Shown here: one piece after another, positions 35,938-43,322 of the stretch | Position numbering within the stretch: position 1 is the first letter of the stretch | Layout: each line of letters starts with the position of its first letter | From: Magnetospirillum gryphiswaldense MSR-1 v2 | Lineage (GTDB): Bacteria; Pseudomonadota; Alphaproteobacteria; Rhodospirillales; Magnetospirillaceae | Reading direction: 5' to 3' | Length of the DNA stretch: 64,000 nt | Assembly (NCBI RefSeq): GCF_000513295.1 | Contig: NC_023065.1 | Coordinates: forward strand, 3,518,501 to 3,582,500 | The notes under the pieces: generated by a model | What the model saw: the letters and a program-made list of their open reading frames with translations, nothing else | Told to the model about the DNA's origin: nothing | Database searches by the model: none | Program-made: the position numbers and the translations under genes

Positions 35938-37122
35938 ATGAAGAAGATTCTCGTTGCCAGCACCGCGCTGGTTGCCGCTGGCATGATCACCGCCGGTTCG
36001 GCCGCTGCTTCGGAAAAGATCAAGCTGAACCTGGGCGGCTACTCCAAGTGGTGGGTTGTCGGCGCTTGGCAGGACGATTCGTTCACCGACGGCATCAACA
36101 ACACCACCGCTGGTCAGGGCGACGCCAACTCGGTCGACGTCAAGGGCGAAAACGAAGTCTGGTTCGGTGGTTCGACCACCCTGGACAACGGCCTGCAGGT
36201 CGGTATCGACATGCAGCTGCGCGCTGGTGGCACCACCGACACCACCAACACCACCGGTGACACCATCGACGAATCCTACGTCTGGATTTCGGGTGGCTTC
36301 GGTAAGGTCATCGTCGGTACCGAAAACAACGGCACCTACCTGCTGCACGTCACCGCTCCGGATGCCGCTGGCAACTGGAACGAAGGCGGCGTGATGATGG
36401 GCAACCTGGCCGTCGCTCGTCCGAGCGCTGTCAGCACCCTGCCGGGCGGCAACACCACCGCCATCCTGACCGACGGCGACGCTGAAAAGATCACCTATGT
36501 CGCTCCGGCCTTCTACGGCCTGACCCTGGGTGCCACCTACGTCCCGAACGCCACCGAAGACAACCAGAACGTCTGGGGCACCGGTACTCCCGGCACCGAC
36601 AACCAAGCCGCTGAAATCTATGGCGTCGGCGCTCTGTACGCCAACACCTTCGGTGGCGTCGGCGTCAAGGTTTCGGCCGGTTGGGTCACCTATGACATCG
36701 CTCAGGCCACTGCTCGTTCGCAGGAAGTGGCCTTCGGTACCCAGCTGTCCTACGCTGGCTTCACCCTGGGTGGTTCGTATCGTGACGTGAGCCAGAATGC
36801 CAACGGCGGCGTCAACAGCGTTGCCAACGCCAACACCGCTTCCGGCTACGGCTGGGACGTTGGTCTGCAGTACGCCACCGGCCCGTATGCCGTGTCGCTG
36901 GCCTACTTCAACTCCAAGGTCAACGGCCTGACCACGACCGTTGATGACGACGAAATCACCGCCTACCAGCTGTCGGGTAAGTACAACATGGGTGCCGGCG
37001 TTGACGTGCTGGCCTCGATCGGTCACATCGAATACGACGATGAGTCCGCCAAGACCACCGCTGCCGATGCCAACCACAACGAAGGTTGGACCGTCATGAC
37101 CGGTCTGTCGCTGCAGTTCTAA
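35938..37122 (+). CDS. Outer-membrane porin 1
   Basis: 394 residues with a cleavable signal peptide (MKKILVASTALVAAGMITAG, cut near the ASA/AAS site) and a mature barrel of alternating strands: KLNLGGYSKWWVVGAWQ, GFGKVIVGTENNG, AEKITYVAPAFYGLTLGATY, and the terminal Phe of SLQF needed for outer-membrane assembly. A GAGAGGAG ribosome site precedes the ATG. Codon use is strongly biased, as for an abundant protein. It is a tandem paralogue of the next gene. A 217-base leader region upstream shows a CCGGTTGAAGGCCGG hairpin but no promoter I could fix. Confidence 0.9.
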   Translation: MKKILVASTALVAAGMITAGSAAASEKIKLNLGGYSKWWVVGAWQDDSFTDGINNTTAGQGDANSVDVKGENEVWFGGSTTLDNGLQVGIDMQLRAGGTTDTTNTTGDTIDESYVWISGGFGKVIVGTENNGTYLLHVTAPDAAGNWNEGGVMMGNLAVARPSAVSTLPGGNTTAILTDGDAEKITYVAPAFYGLTLGATYVPNATEDNQNVWGTGTPGTDNQAAEIYGVGALYANTFGGVGVKVSAGWVTYDIAQATARSQEVAFGTQLSYAGFTLGGSYRDVSQNANGGVNSVANANTASGYGWDVGLQYATGPYAVSLAYFNSKVNGLTTTVDDDEITAYQLSGKYNMGAGVDVLASIGHIEYDDESAKTTAADANHNEGWTVMTGLSLQF

Positions 37123-37165
37123 TTGCCGCGATACGGGATGGGTTAGCCCATCCTGGTCATCGAGG

Positions 37166-37195
37166 AAGCCCCTGCCGTAAGGCAGGGGCTTTTTT
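37166..37195 (+). terminator. Rho-independent terminator of porin 1
   Basis: Perfect 11-base stem AAGCCCCTGCC / GGCAGGGGCTT with a GTAA tetraloop, running into six T. It lies 44 bases after the stop codon. Confidence 0.92.
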
Positions 37196-37263
37196 CGTGA
37201 TGGTGCAATTGTTGCGTTTTTGCCACATCGCTCGACGAGATTCCTGATCGCTCAATCGGTGGA

Positions 37264-37292
37264 TTGACCCCTAGGGGGCGCTGCAATAGCAT
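37264..37292 (+). promoter_or_regulatory. Possible promoter of porin 2
   Basis: TTGACC (37264-37269) and TAGCAT (37287-37292) are 17 bases apart, 66 bases before the start codon. Between terminator and start this is the best match I found; TTGAAA further down has a 20-base spacing. Confidence 0.3.
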
Positions 37293-37358
37293 GCCTTGAA
37301 ATTAGGCGGCCCTGGCGCTGCTTATATTTCGGTCATACTGAAAGATTGAGGGACACTC

Positions 37359-38537
37359 ATGAAGAAGATTCTCGTTGCCAGCACTGCGCTGGTTGCCGCT
37401 GGCATGATCACCGCCGGTTCGGCTTCGGCTTCCGAAAAGATCAAGTTGGGCCTGGGTGGCTATTCCAAGTGGTGGGTTGTCGGCGCCTGGCAGGACGACA
37501 GCTTTGAAGCCGGCATCAACAACGCCACCGCCGGTCAGGGCAGCGCCAACAGCGTTGACGTCAAGGGCGACAACGAGATTTGGTTCTCGGGTTCGACCAA
37601 GCTGGACAACGGCCTGGAAGTCGGCATCAACATCGAGCTGGAAGCCGGCGGCAACACCGACAGCACCAACACCACTGGTGACCAGATCGATAAGTCCTAC
37701 GTCTACATCAGCGGCGGCTTCGGTAAGGTCATCGTCGGTACCGAATCCAACGGCACCGTGCTGATGCACACCATGGCTCCCGATGCCGCCGGCAATACCG
37801 GCGCTGACGGTATCCTGACCGGTGGTCTGGCGATTGCCCGTCCGTCTGCGGTCACCAGCAAGGTGACCACCGAAATCGACACCGATGCCGAAGCCGAAAA
37901 GATCACCTATGTGGCTCCGTCCTTCTACGGCTTCACCGTTGGTGGTTCCTATATTCCGAACGCCACCGAAGACAACCAGAATGTCTGGGGGACCGGCACT
38001 CCGGGCACTGCCAACCAAGCCGCCGAAATCTACGGCGTTGCCGCCATGTATGCCGGCAAGGTGTTCGATGTCGGCGTCAAGGCTTCGGCCGGTTATGTCA
38101 CCTATGACATCGCCGCCGCCACCGACCGTTCGCAGGAATGGAGCCTGGGTACCCAGTTGTCCTACGCTGGCTTCACCCTGGGTGGTTCCTATCGTGACAT
38201 CAAGGACAACATGGGCTCGGCCCCGGTTGCCGGCGGCGCCGGTGGCGTTGCTTCCAACGACGGTTACGCTTGGGACATCGGTCTGATGTACGAAACCGGC
38301 CCCTACGCCATCAGCTTCACCTACTTCAACTCGGTCGCTGAAGGTCTGGTCGCCAATGGCCAGGACGAAGTCACCGTCTACCAGGTGTCGGGCAAGTACA
38401 ACATGGGTGCCGGCGTCGATCTACTGGCCACCGTCGGTCACGCCGAATATGACGACGAGTCGGCCAAGACCACCAATGCCGATGCCAACCACAACGAAGG
38501 TTGGTCGGTCATGACCGGTCTGTCCCTGCAGTTCTAA
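37359..38537 (+). CDS. Outer-membrane porin 2
   Basis: 392 residues; nearly the same signal peptide as porin 1 at DNA level, then KLGLGGYSKWWVVGAWQ, GGFGKVIVGTESNG, VGGSYIPNATEDNQNVWGTG and a C-terminal SLQF. The two paralogues differ mainly in regions likely to be surface loops (about residues 140-175 and 275-310) while strands are conserved, the pattern of duplicated porins with altered specificity. It has its own likely promoter and terminator, so the two can be regulated separately. Confidence 0.9.
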   Translation: MKKILVASTALVAAGMITAGSASASEKIKLGLGGYSKWWVVGAWQDDSFEAGINNATAGQGSANSVDVKGDNEIWFSGSTKLDNGLEVGINIELEAGGNTDSTNTTGDQIDKSYVYISGGFGKVIVGTESNGTVLMHTMAPDAAGNTGADGILTGGLAIARPSAVTSKVTTEIDTDAEAEKITYVAPSFYGFTVGGSYIPNATEDNQNVWGTGTPGTANQAAEIYGVAAMYAGKVFDVGVKASAGYVTYDIAAATDRSQEWSLGTQLSYAGFTLGGSYRDIKDNMGSAPVAGGAGGVASNDGYAWDIGLMYETGPYAISFTYFNSVAEGLVANGQDEVTVYQVSGKYNMGAGVDLLATVGHAEYDDESAKTTNADANHNEGWSVMTGLSLQF

Positions 38538-38564
38538 TCGAACCGCAAGGATTTGTTTTGGGAG

Positions 38565-38590
38565 AGGGCGGCCTTTGGGTCGCCCTTTTT
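38565..38590 (+). terminator. Likely terminator of porin 2
   Basis: AGGGCG (38565-38570) pairs with CGCCCT (38581-38586), with an inner GCC/GGT pairing, and five T end at 38590. It abuts the stop codon of the convergent ThiE-like gene. Confidence 0.8.
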
Positions 38591-39198
38591 CATTTGGATG
38601 GCCAAAGCCCATCGATGGCGGCCCAGCCATGGGCACAGAATTTGGGCAGGCGGCCCCAGGACTGGCGGTTGACGCCGCCCAGGGCGATGACGGGCAACCG
38701 GCTGGACTGTGCCAGGATGGCGAAGCGGACGGGGCCGAGCGCTGGCTTGCCGGGATGCGATCGGCTGGGAAAGGCCTGCGATAGCAGGCAGAAATCGGCG
38801 CCAAGACGCGCTGCTCGTCCCAGCGCCAGGGCGGAATGGGCGGCCACCGACAGCAAGGCGCCATGGCGTCGGCGCCACAGCCGACAGGACGCGGTCAGGC
38901 CATGGCGGGCCAGTCCCTCGGCCAGATGGACGCCATCGGCCCCGATTTCAGCCGCTAGGCGCCAGTCATTGGCCACCAGCAGGATCAGCCGCTTTTGTCG
39001 GCACAGACGGACGACCGAGTGGGCCAGTTGGCGCCGCTCTGGCCAGTCGTGATGGCGCAGGATGACGGCGCTGCCGGCGGGCAGGCGGGCGATGGCCGGC
39101 AACGGATCGGGCAGGCGCTGCTCATCGGTCAGCAGGACCAGCCGCGGGATGCGGTGGGCGGCTGAATTGTGGTGCGGGCGCGGCTCTGCTAGGGTCAT
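38590..39198 (-). CDS. Thiamine phosphate synthase-like protein
   Basis: 202 residues from the ATG at 39198. A TIM-barrel ThiE/TenI pattern is visible: LVLLTDEQRLPDPL, ILLVANDWRLAAEIGADGVHLAEG, SVAAHSALALGRAARLGADFCLLSQAF, and VIALGGVNRQS, which holds phosphate. Classical ThiE joins HMP pyrophosphate to thiazole phosphate; short single-domain members like this can be TenI-like or of unknown role. No other thi gene or TPP riboswitch lies nearby. It is divergent from yggS with 28 bases between. Confidence 0.72.
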   Translation of the reverse strand: MTLAEPRPHHNSAAHRIPRLVLLTDEQRLPDPLPAIARLPAGSAVILRHHDWPERRQLAHSVVRLCRQKRLILLVANDWRLAAEIGADGVHLAEGLARHGLTASCRLWRRRHGALLSVAAHSALALGRAARLGADFCLLSQAFPSRSHPGKPALGPVRFAILAQSSRLPVIALGGVNRQSWGRLPKFCAHGWAAIDGLWPSK

Positions 39199-39226
39199 GG
39201 CCCCAAGTGTACAGGAGTTTGCCGCC

Positions 39227-39898
39227 ATGTCCGATGCCCCCCGCACCCTTGCCGTCCTGCGCGCCGCCATGGATCAGGCGGAACGCGAGGCCGGGCGGGC
39301 GCCCGGTGCGGTGACGCTGGTGGCGGTGTCGAAAACCCATGATTCCGACGCCATCCGCCCGTTTTTACAGGCAGGATTACGGGTGTTCGGCGAAAACCGG
39401 GTGCAGGAGGCCAAGACCAAATGGCCGGCGCTGAAGCAGGATTTTCCCCAGACCGAGCTGCATCTGATCGGGCCGTTGCAGACCAACAAGGTGCGTGACG
39501 CGGTGGCCTTGTTCGACGTCATCGAAACCATCGACCGGCCCAAGCTGGCCCGGGTCGTCGCCGATGAAATCCAGCGCCTGGGTCACGGCCCACGCTGTCT
39601 GGTTCAGGTCAATATCGGACGCGAAGCCCAAAAAGCCGGCATTGATCCCGATCAGACGGCGGCTTTGGTCGATCTGTGCCGGCGTGAATATGGCCTGACC
39701 ATCAGCGGCCTGATGTGCATTCCGCCGGCGGAGGGCGACCCGGTGCCGCATTTCCGCCGCTTGGCTGAACTCGCCAAAGGCTTGGGCTTGGTCGAGATCA
39801 GCATGGGCATGAGCGGTGATTTCCCCGCCGCCATCGCCTGCGGCGCCACCCATATACGGGTGGGCTCAGCCCTGTTCGGGCAGCGCGACCACCACTAG
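39227..39898 (+). CDS. YggS-family PLP homeostasis protein
   Basis: 223 residues of the alanine-racemase-like barrel. The PLP lysine is in LVAVSKTHDSDAIRPF, followed by FGENRVQEAKTKW, LHLIGPLQTNKVRDAV, GLMCIPPAE and ISMGMSGDFPAAIACGATHIRVGSALFG at the phosphate site. Such proteins control free PLP rather than catalyse a known reaction. ATG start at 39227. The 3' end overlaps the convergent L,D-transpeptidase gene by 33 bases. Confidence 0.92.
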   Translation: MSDAPRTLAVLRAAMDQAEREAGRAPGAVTLVAVSKTHDSDAIRPFLQAGLRVFGENRVQEAKTKWPALKQDFPQTELHLIGPLQTNKVRDAVALFDVIETIDRPKLARVVADEIQRLGHGPRCLVQVNIGREAQKAGIDPDQTAALVDLCRREYGLTISGLMCIPPAEGDPVPHFRRLAELAKGLGLVEISMGMSGDFPAAIACGATHIRVGSALFGQRDHH

Positions 39899-40378
39899 GC
39901 GGTCACCGGGACGGCAGGTTTTCAGCATGGTCAACAGATCGGGCAGGGCCAGGGCGATGCAGCCTTGGGTCGGCTTACCGTCGGGATCGGCCACATGCAG
40001 GAAGATGGCGCTGCCCAAGCCGGCGACGGGGGGTGCGTCGTTGTGGCCCAGCACGACGACGACGTCGTACAGATGGTCGTCGCGCCACATTTTCTCGCAC
40101 GATGCCGGGTGCGGCAGCCGGACCGGGCGGTTGTAATCACCATGGGCCGGGTCGTCGCACCAGCCATCGTCGGCATCGATGGGGCGCACCGGCAGGGCGG
40201 TTTCCGGCCGTGCAACCCGGTCGGGCCGGTACAGCACGGCACGGACGGGCCAGACGCCGATGGGCGTGGCGCCATCGCCTTCACGCTTGTCGAGCATCAG
40301 GCCGGAACGGCCCAGCCGACACTCATAATCCTGGCCATCCCAGATCAGGCGGCCATGGCCATGCACCATGATGTCCAT
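39866..40378 (-). CDS. L,D-transpeptidase (YkuD) family protein
   Basis: 170 residues. The catalytic region is HVADPDGKPTQGCIAL, with the conserved His (also in VVVLGHN) and the nucleophilic Cys in TQGC, though the usual S/T-H-G-C reads T-Q-G-C. GRSGLMLDKREGDGATPIG is the family's substrate-loop start. Expected to cross-link or modify peptidoglycan in the periplasm, yet no signal peptide is visible in this short form. It overlaps yggS at its 3' end and follows the unknown gene at 40382 by four bases. Confidence 0.82.
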   Translation of the reverse strand: MDIMVHGHGRLIWDGQDYECRLGRSGLMLDKREGDGATPIGVWPVRAVLYRPDRVARPETALPVRPIDADDGWCDDPAHGDYNRPVRLPHPASCEKMWRDDHLYDVVVVLGHNDAPPVAGLGSAIFLHVADPDGKPTQGCIALALPDLLTMLKTCRPGDRLVVVALPEQG

Positions 40379-40381
40379 GAT

Positions 40382-41383
40382 TTATTGCACCGAAACCGGT
40401 TTTTCCGGGCGGGACGCCAAGTTGCCGGCCTTTTCATACTTGTTCAGTGCCTGGTTCATGGCCTGGACCCAATCGGTGCTGCTGCCGGCGGGTGACGACG
40501 GCGCCAGCGGAACCGGCGATGGTGCCCCCCCCAACATGGGGTGGGCGGTGCCGCTGGCAATGCCTTGCTGGCTCATGGCTTTTTGCACGGCCACCGGATC
40601 GGGGCCGCGCCCGGCCGCCGGATCGCGCCCGGTGACCGGCACATTGGAGCGGCTGCTGCCGTTGGACACCGGCACGGTCACCGGCGGCGGTCCCTGCTCG
40701 GCCTGATGGGCGATGCGGTTGGGGGCGGGCATATAGCGGGCTTGGCTGTTGGCGCTGTTCAAGGCAAAGGGTTTGGCGGCGGCCATAGCATTGACCGGGG
40801 CCGCGGCGGCGGCTTGCGGCGCCACCAAGCCGTCGGCGCTGAACATCATGGGAGCGGCATTGGCCTGTGTCGGTACCGTGGCCTCGGGCAAGGCGATGGC
40901 CGGCAGGGCCGCAGCCTGGGCGGTGGTCGTCTCGGCCTTGGTTTCGGCCTGGGCGGTCTTGGCTGGGACGTCGGGCGGTTGTTGCGCGGCCACTTGTGAC
41001 GCTGGCTCGTCGTCCTTGAACAGGGCCATGACATGGCCGCCGATGTCGTCGCCGGTCTCTTCCTCGATGATGCAGCCGATGGCCGAGGCGGCCAAACCAA
41101 TGACACCGCCGAACAAGGTGCCGCCGGCCAGACGCGCGCCCACGCCGATCTTGTCGCCGGTCAGTTCCTGATAAAGGGTGTTGACCACCGGGATGTGCTG
41201 CAACGGATTGATGACGTCCAAAAGATCCCAGAAACTGGGTTCGTCATCACCTTCGGCGAAGACGGTCAGGTGCTTGGCGTCTTTCTGCTTTTGCTCGATC
41301 GCCCGCGTCGCGTTCTCACTGGCGAAAGTGGGAACGAACTGGTTGGGATCGGTATATCCCGAACTGGCGGCGGAAACGGACAT
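40382..41383 (-). CDS. Hypothetical protein with conserved N-terminal module and Ala/Pro-rich tail
   Basis: 333 residues. Not recognised. Residues about 45-110 hold a compact hydrophobic module (FWDLLDVINPLQHIPVVNTL, GARLAGGTLFGGVIGLAASAIG) that could be a membrane-associated hairpin. From about 130 onwards it is low-complexity Ala/Pro/Gln-rich, then a charged end (WVQAMNQALNKYEKAGN). There is no signal peptide. AGAGGTG precedes the ATG. It shares a strand with the L,D-transpeptidase gene four bases downstream, which hints at an envelope-linked role, unproven. Confidence 0.7.
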   Translation of the reverse strand: MSVSAASSGYTDPNQFVPTFASENATRAIEQKQKDAKHLTVFAEGDDEPSFWDLLDVINPLQHIPVVNTLYQELTGDKIGVGARLAGGTLFGGVIGLAASAIGCIIEEETGDDIGGHVMALFKDDEPASQVAAQQPPDVPAKTAQAETKAETTTAQAAALPAIALPEATVPTQANAAPMMFSADGLVAPQAAAAAPVNAMAAAKPFALNSANSQARYMPAPNRIAHQAEQGPPPVTVPVSNGSSRSNVPVTGRDPAAGRGPDPVAVQKAMSQQGIASGTAHPMLGGAPSPVPLAPSSPAGSSTDWVQAMNQALNKYEKAGNLASRPEKPVSVQ

Positions 41384-41502
41384 GGCGCACCTCTGAATTG
41401 GCCTAACCTTATGTGCAAGGCCAATGCCAATTAAGAGTGCATTGAAAGCATTGAGTTTTATTTCGGACGGGCAAGTCTGGCCGGGCAGTTTCTGCCGATG
41501 GC

Positions 41503-42633
41503 CTAGAACATATGGCCGCTACGGGTGGCCTTGGTATGCAGATAATTCTGGTTGTGGCCGTTGGACGGGAAGATATGGGGTACCCGCTCGGCCACCACCA
41601 CGCCATGGGCGGCCAAGGCGTCGACCTTGCGCGGGTTGTTGGTCAACAGCCGCACCGATTTGACCCCCAGCAGGGCCAGCATGCGGGCGGCGGGGTGATA
41701 GATGCGCTCGTCGTCGTCGAAACCCAGTTGCAGATTGGCGTCCAGGGTGTCGAAACCGCCGTCTTGCAGTTCATAGGCCCGCAATTTGTTGACCAGCCCG
41801 ATGCCGCGGCCTTCCTGCGACAGATACAGCAGAATGCCGGCGCCGGCCTGACCGATCTCGGCGATGGCGCCGCGCAACTGGTCGCCGCAATCGCAGCGCA
41901 ACGAGCCCAGCAGATCGCCGGTGAAGCATTCGGAATGCAGCCGGGTCAACACCGGCTGCTCGCCATCGGGGTCGCCGATGATGATGGCCAGATGCTCGAT
42001 GCCGCCATCGGCAGGGCGGAACGAGGCGATGCGAGCGTTTTCCGCCCCCAACAGCGGCACCCGCGCCTGCGACACCAGTCTGAGCGAGCGGGCGGCGTTG
42101 AGCGGATAGGCGGCGATATCGGCGGCCTCGACCACCAGTACCCCTTGCAGCAGCAGGGCGCCGGCGGGTGGCACGGCAGCGACGGTGGCGGGCAGCAAGC
42201 GGGCCAGCTTGGCCAGGGCGACCGAGGCGGCGGCGGCGCAATCATCGGCCAGCGGTGTCAAAGTCAGGGTACTGGTGTCGGGGCGGGCGACGTCGCGCAC
42301 CACCGGGTCGGCCAGCCAGGCGCAGGCCTCGGCGGTAAGGCCGCTGGCCATGTCCAGACGCATGGCGCCGGGCTGTGCCGGGGCCAGATCCAGCACGCCG
42401 ACGCGACGCCCGGTCAGCACCAGAAACGGCTTGGCCCCGGCCAGAGTAGTCAGGTTGGCCAGGGAATCGGGGGTCGCCGCCTCGGCCGCCAGCACATAAA
42501 CCACGCGGCGGTCGGCACCGCGCACGGCGATGACGGCGCCCCGGCGCAACTCGGCCACGGCGCGATCAACGGCGATCAGCGGGGCGGGGGCCGGTTGGGT
42601 CGGGCCGGGGGTGGTGTCCAACGGGGTGGTCAT
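41503..42633 (-). CDS. ribA: GTP cyclohydrolase II with degenerate RibB-like N-terminal domain
   Basis: First committed step of riboflavin synthesis: GTP to diaminohydroxy-phosphoribosylaminopyrimidine. The C-terminal half has LTRLHSECFTGDLLGSLRCDCGDQL with the zinc cysteines, YLSQEGRGIGLVNKLRAYELQD, and VRLLTNNPRKV. Residues 1-170 align in outline with RibB (AVAELRRGAVIAVRG, then LTGRRVGVL) but lack the acidic catalytic loop, so DHBP synthase activity is unlikely. 376 residues. Divergent from the response-regulator gene. No FMN riboswitch was seen. Confidence 0.88.
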   Translation of the reverse strand: MTTPLDTTPGPTQPAPAPLIAVDRAVAELRRGAVIAVRGADRRVVYVLAAEAATPDSLANLTTLAGAKPFLVLTGRRVGVLDLAPAQPGAMRLDMASGLTAEACAWLADPVVRDVARPDTSTLTLTPLADDCAAAASVALAKLARLLPATVAAVPPAGALLLQGVLVVEAADIAAYPLNAARSLRLVSQARVPLLGAENARIASFRPADGGIEHLAIIIGDPDGEQPVLTRLHSECFTGDLLGSLRCDCGDQLRGAIAEIGQAGAGILLYLSQEGRGIGLVNKLRAYELQDGGFDTLDANLQLGFDDDERIYHPAARMLALLGVKSVRLLTNNPRKVDALAAHGVVVAERVPHIFPSNGHNQNYLHTKATRSGHMF

Positions 42634-42767
42634 GCTTTCCGAATTCTAGGGCCGCGAAGTGGGCTGGCACCATAGCCCTTTTCCCGTTCGGGCAAAAGAG
42701 TTGGCGAACCGCCATTTCCCAGGGTGTGGCATCTGTATTATAGATGGCTCTGCTTTGCCGTGCCGCA

Positions 42768-43319
42768 ATGGACCCAGATTTGACTTTCCGCCCGCGTATC
42801 CTGGTCATCGACGACGATCCCGCCATCCGCCAGATTCTGGTCGAGGTGCTGGAACAGGCCGGCTATCAGGCCGACGACCAAGGCGATATCCAGGATTTTC
42901 AAGTGGTTCTGAGCAGCGCGCCGGTGCCCGATTGCCCCTTGCCGCAAGTGACCCTGACCAAGCCGGTGCGCATGGGCGCCTTGGTCGCGGCCATCGCCCA
43001 GGCCTTGGCCGAGGTGGTGCCGCCGGTCCATATCGGCCCCTGGCGCTTCGACCAAGCGGCGCGTCTCTTGGAAAAAGCCGGCGACAAGGTGCGGCTGACC
43101 GACAAGGAAACCGCCATCCTGGCCCATCTTTTGGCCGCCGGCAGTGTGGTCGGACGTGATGAGTTGCTGGCCCGGGTGTGGGGCTATGGCAACGATATCT
43201 CCACCCACACGCTGGAAACCCATATCTACCGCCTGCGCCAGAAGATCGAGGCCGACCCGTCCCAGGCCAGTCTGTTGTTGACCGAAGCCGGCGGCTATCG
43301 CCTGAACCCGGAGTCCTGA
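42768..43319 (+). CDS. OmpR-type response regulator with truncated receiver
   Basis: 183 residues. The receiver starts normally, RILVIDDDPAIRQILVEVLEQAGY, with the acidic pair. It then jumps to LPQVTLTKPVRMGALVAAI, the final lysine strand and helix, so the middle with the phosphorylated Asp is absent. The C-terminal winged helix is intact: RLTDKETAILAHLLAAG, ELLARVWGYGNDISTHTLETHIYRLRQKIEADPS, GGYRL. It may bind DNA without phosphorylation. A possible -10 TATTAT at 42736-42741 favours the ATG at 42768 over 42744. Four bases separate it from the AsnB-like gene. No kinase is adjacent. Confidence 0.85.
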   Translation: MDPDLTFRPRILVIDDDPAIRQILVEVLEQAGYQADDQGDIQDFQVVLSSAPVPDCPLPQVTLTKPVRMGALVAAIAQALAEVVPPVHIGPWRFDQAARLLEKAGDKVRLTDKETAILAHLLAAGSVVGRDELLARVWGYGNDISTHTLETHIYRLRQKIEADPSQASLLLTEAGGYRLNPES

Positions 43320-43322
43320 TCC

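Noticed and set aside
35860..37077. A 405-residue antisense open frame through porin 1, and a similar one through porin 2 (37302-38018)
   Set aside because: Both lie opposite highly biased porin codons and consist of Gly/Val/Asp-rich repeats with no family features. They arise from codon bias on the coding strand.
39199..39226. TPP riboswitch before the ThiE-like gene
   Set aside because: The gap to the divergent yggS gene is only 28 bases, too short for the aptamer, and no THI-box sequence is visible.
42634..42767. FMN riboswitch upstream of ribA
   Set aside because: The leader shows none of the conserved RFN-element stems; the region seems only a divergent promoter.
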